64,000 bases of DNA from Paenibacillus shirakamiensis. GTDB taxonomy: Bacteria; Bacillota; Bacilli; Paenibacillales; Paenibacillaceae. A program made the position numbers and the translations under genes. Every line of letters starts with the position of its first letter. Within the stretch, counting starts at the first letter, position 1. Shown piece after piece: positions 63,189 to 64,000 of this stretch. Location: assembly GCF_017874255.1 (NCBI RefSeq), contig NZ_JAGGLD010000007.1:62001-126000 (forward strand), read 5' to 3'. The notes beneath the pieces were generated by a model. It was not told the DNA's origin and did not search any database. It saw only the letters and a list, made by a program, of their open reading frames with translations.

Positions 63189-63214
63189 AAGGCCCCCTAT
63201 AACTAGGAGGCCTT
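63189..63214 (-). terminator. Terminator of purA
   Basis: AAGGCC … GGCCTT with inner CCT/AGG, and six T residues on the minus strand. It lies 20 bp after the purA stop. Confidence 0.88.
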
Positions 63215-63233
63215 GCTCTAATCCCTATATTGG

Positions 63234-64000
63234 TTATTCGTAAATCGGCATTACTTGATTCGTCTGCTCCCGATTCCGTCCAACGGAGAAGATCGCAATT
63301 GGAATACCAGTAAGTTCAGATACACGCTTCACATAATTGCGCGTGGTTTCTGGTAGTTCTTCCAGCGTCTTCACGCCCGTGATGTCTTCAGACCAGCCTG
63401 GAAGCTCTTCATAGACCGCTTCACATTCTGCAAGCATTTTAAGACTCGCTGGATAGTGTGTGATGACTTCTCCCTTGTATTTGTATCCTGTACAAATCTT
63501 CACGGTCTCAAGTCCTGTAAGAACATCTAGGGAATTCAGCGATAGACCGGTAATTCCGCTCACACGGCGAGCATGACGAACTACTACACTATCAAACCAA
63601 CCTACGCGGCGAGCACGTCCCGTTACCGTTCCATATTCATGTCCAGTCTCACGAATCATATCGCCTACTTCATCATGTAGCTCCGTAGGGAAAGGTCCAT
63701 CTCCTACACGCGTAGTATAGGATTTCGCAACACCGATGACCTGTTGAATCTTCGAAGGTCCAACGCCTGAACCGATACACACTCCGCCAGCCGAAGGGTT
63801 AGATGAGGTTACGAAAGGGTACGTACCTTGGTCGATATCCAGCATCACGCCTTGAGCACCTTCAAATAACACTTTTTGATCTGCATCAATCGCATCGTTA
63901 AGCACAACAGACGTATCGGTTACATAAGGGCGAATGAATTCAGCATATTCTAGATACTGCTTCAAAATCTCCTCGATATCTAGTGGATCTGCACCATATA
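63234..64000 (-). CDS. purA: Adenylosuccinate synthetase (5' end outside window)
   Basis: The C-terminal ~255 residues of PurA are visible, open to the window edge. Motifs include [48 protein letters not shown] and the end [26 protein letters not shown]. It makes adenylosuccinate from IMP, aspartate and GTP. Roughly 170 N-terminal residues with the GTP loop lie beyond the window. Confidence 0.95.
   Translation of the reverse strand, partial: YGADPLDIEEILKQYLEYAEFIRPYVTDTSVVLNDAIDADQKVLFEGAQGVMLDIDQGTYPFVTSSNPSAGGVCIGSGVGPSKIQQVIGVAKSYTTRVGDGPFPTELHDEVGDMIRETGHEYGTVTGRARRVGWFDSVVVRHARRVSGITGLSLNSLDVLTGLETVKICTGYKYKGEVITHYPASLKMLAECEAVYEELPGWSEDITGVKTLEELPETTRNYVKRVSELTGIPIAIFSVGRNREQTNQVMPIYE

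Overview
The window looks like a chromosomal segment of a Paenibacillus-type Firmicute. The right end carries the Bacillales block purA – M23 peptidase – walR – walK – yycH – yycI – walJ – htrA … CxxH/CxxC protein – rlmH, all on the minus strand, and the neighbouring families (BltD, NupC, HugZ, AguA/AguB, YycH/YycI) are Bacillales-like. Starts have strong GGAGG-type ribosome sites. Housekeeping genes look of middling GC, while 40-45 kb is visibly AT-richer. Species cannot be named from this sequence alone.

Layout. 1-6.1 kb: end of a sensor kinase, a three-permease/one-ATPase ABC transporter, and a large TerD-like protein preceded by two tandem structured repeats. 6.5-10.4 kb: a Fur-box-controlled haem/iron uptake operon (lipoprotein, permease, ATPase, HugZ, DinB-like). 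10.8-14.4 kb: purine nucleoside operon deoD-nupC and a Mga-like regulator; the DeoD base-binding residues are changed. 14.6-25 kb: small regulator/target pairs (BltD with a BmrR/BltR-like MerR, MerR with SRPBCC, Lrp with VOC, AraC with DUF4386, TetR with a MATE pump) and a secreted DUF1214-like protein behind an attenuator-like leader. 25-33.5 kb: isochorismatase-family hydrolase, a frameshifted membrane gene next to an XRE regulator, ECF sigma with DUF4179 anti-sigma, TIMP-like protein, full-length Ada, HxlR with its target, GlsB, and several decayed fragments.

The most interesting region is 33.5-45.8 kb. The 3' end of rlmH (codons for EPYHK-stop, core TATCACAAATAG) is repeated in the same orientation at 44.59, 40.16, 37.97 and 33.55 kb. 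This is how Staphylococcal Cassette Chromosome (SCC) elements mark their boundaries in the 3' end of rlmH. The repeats divide the region into four apparent cassettes: (1) a lone Abi-family defence gene; (2) an OLD-family nuclease, a remnant of a large serine recombinase, a decayed polymorphic-toxin tip and an unknown 396-aa protein; (3) a MarR regulator with three operators, an aldo/keto reductase and an SDR remnant; (4) a nitrilase pair and an S51 peptidase. I read this as a stacked SCC-like island outside the staphylococci whose recombinase has decayed in place.

To the right, rlmH is followed by a beta-lactamase-family remnant, the putrescine pathway genes aguB and aguA with a heptamer tandem repeat between them, an overlooked CxxH/CxxC gene, glpD and glpK with a terminator between them, htrA, the WalRK cell-wall regulatory operon, an M23/LysM/G5 peptidase, an unrecognised membrane protein and the 3' part of purA, which runs off the window.
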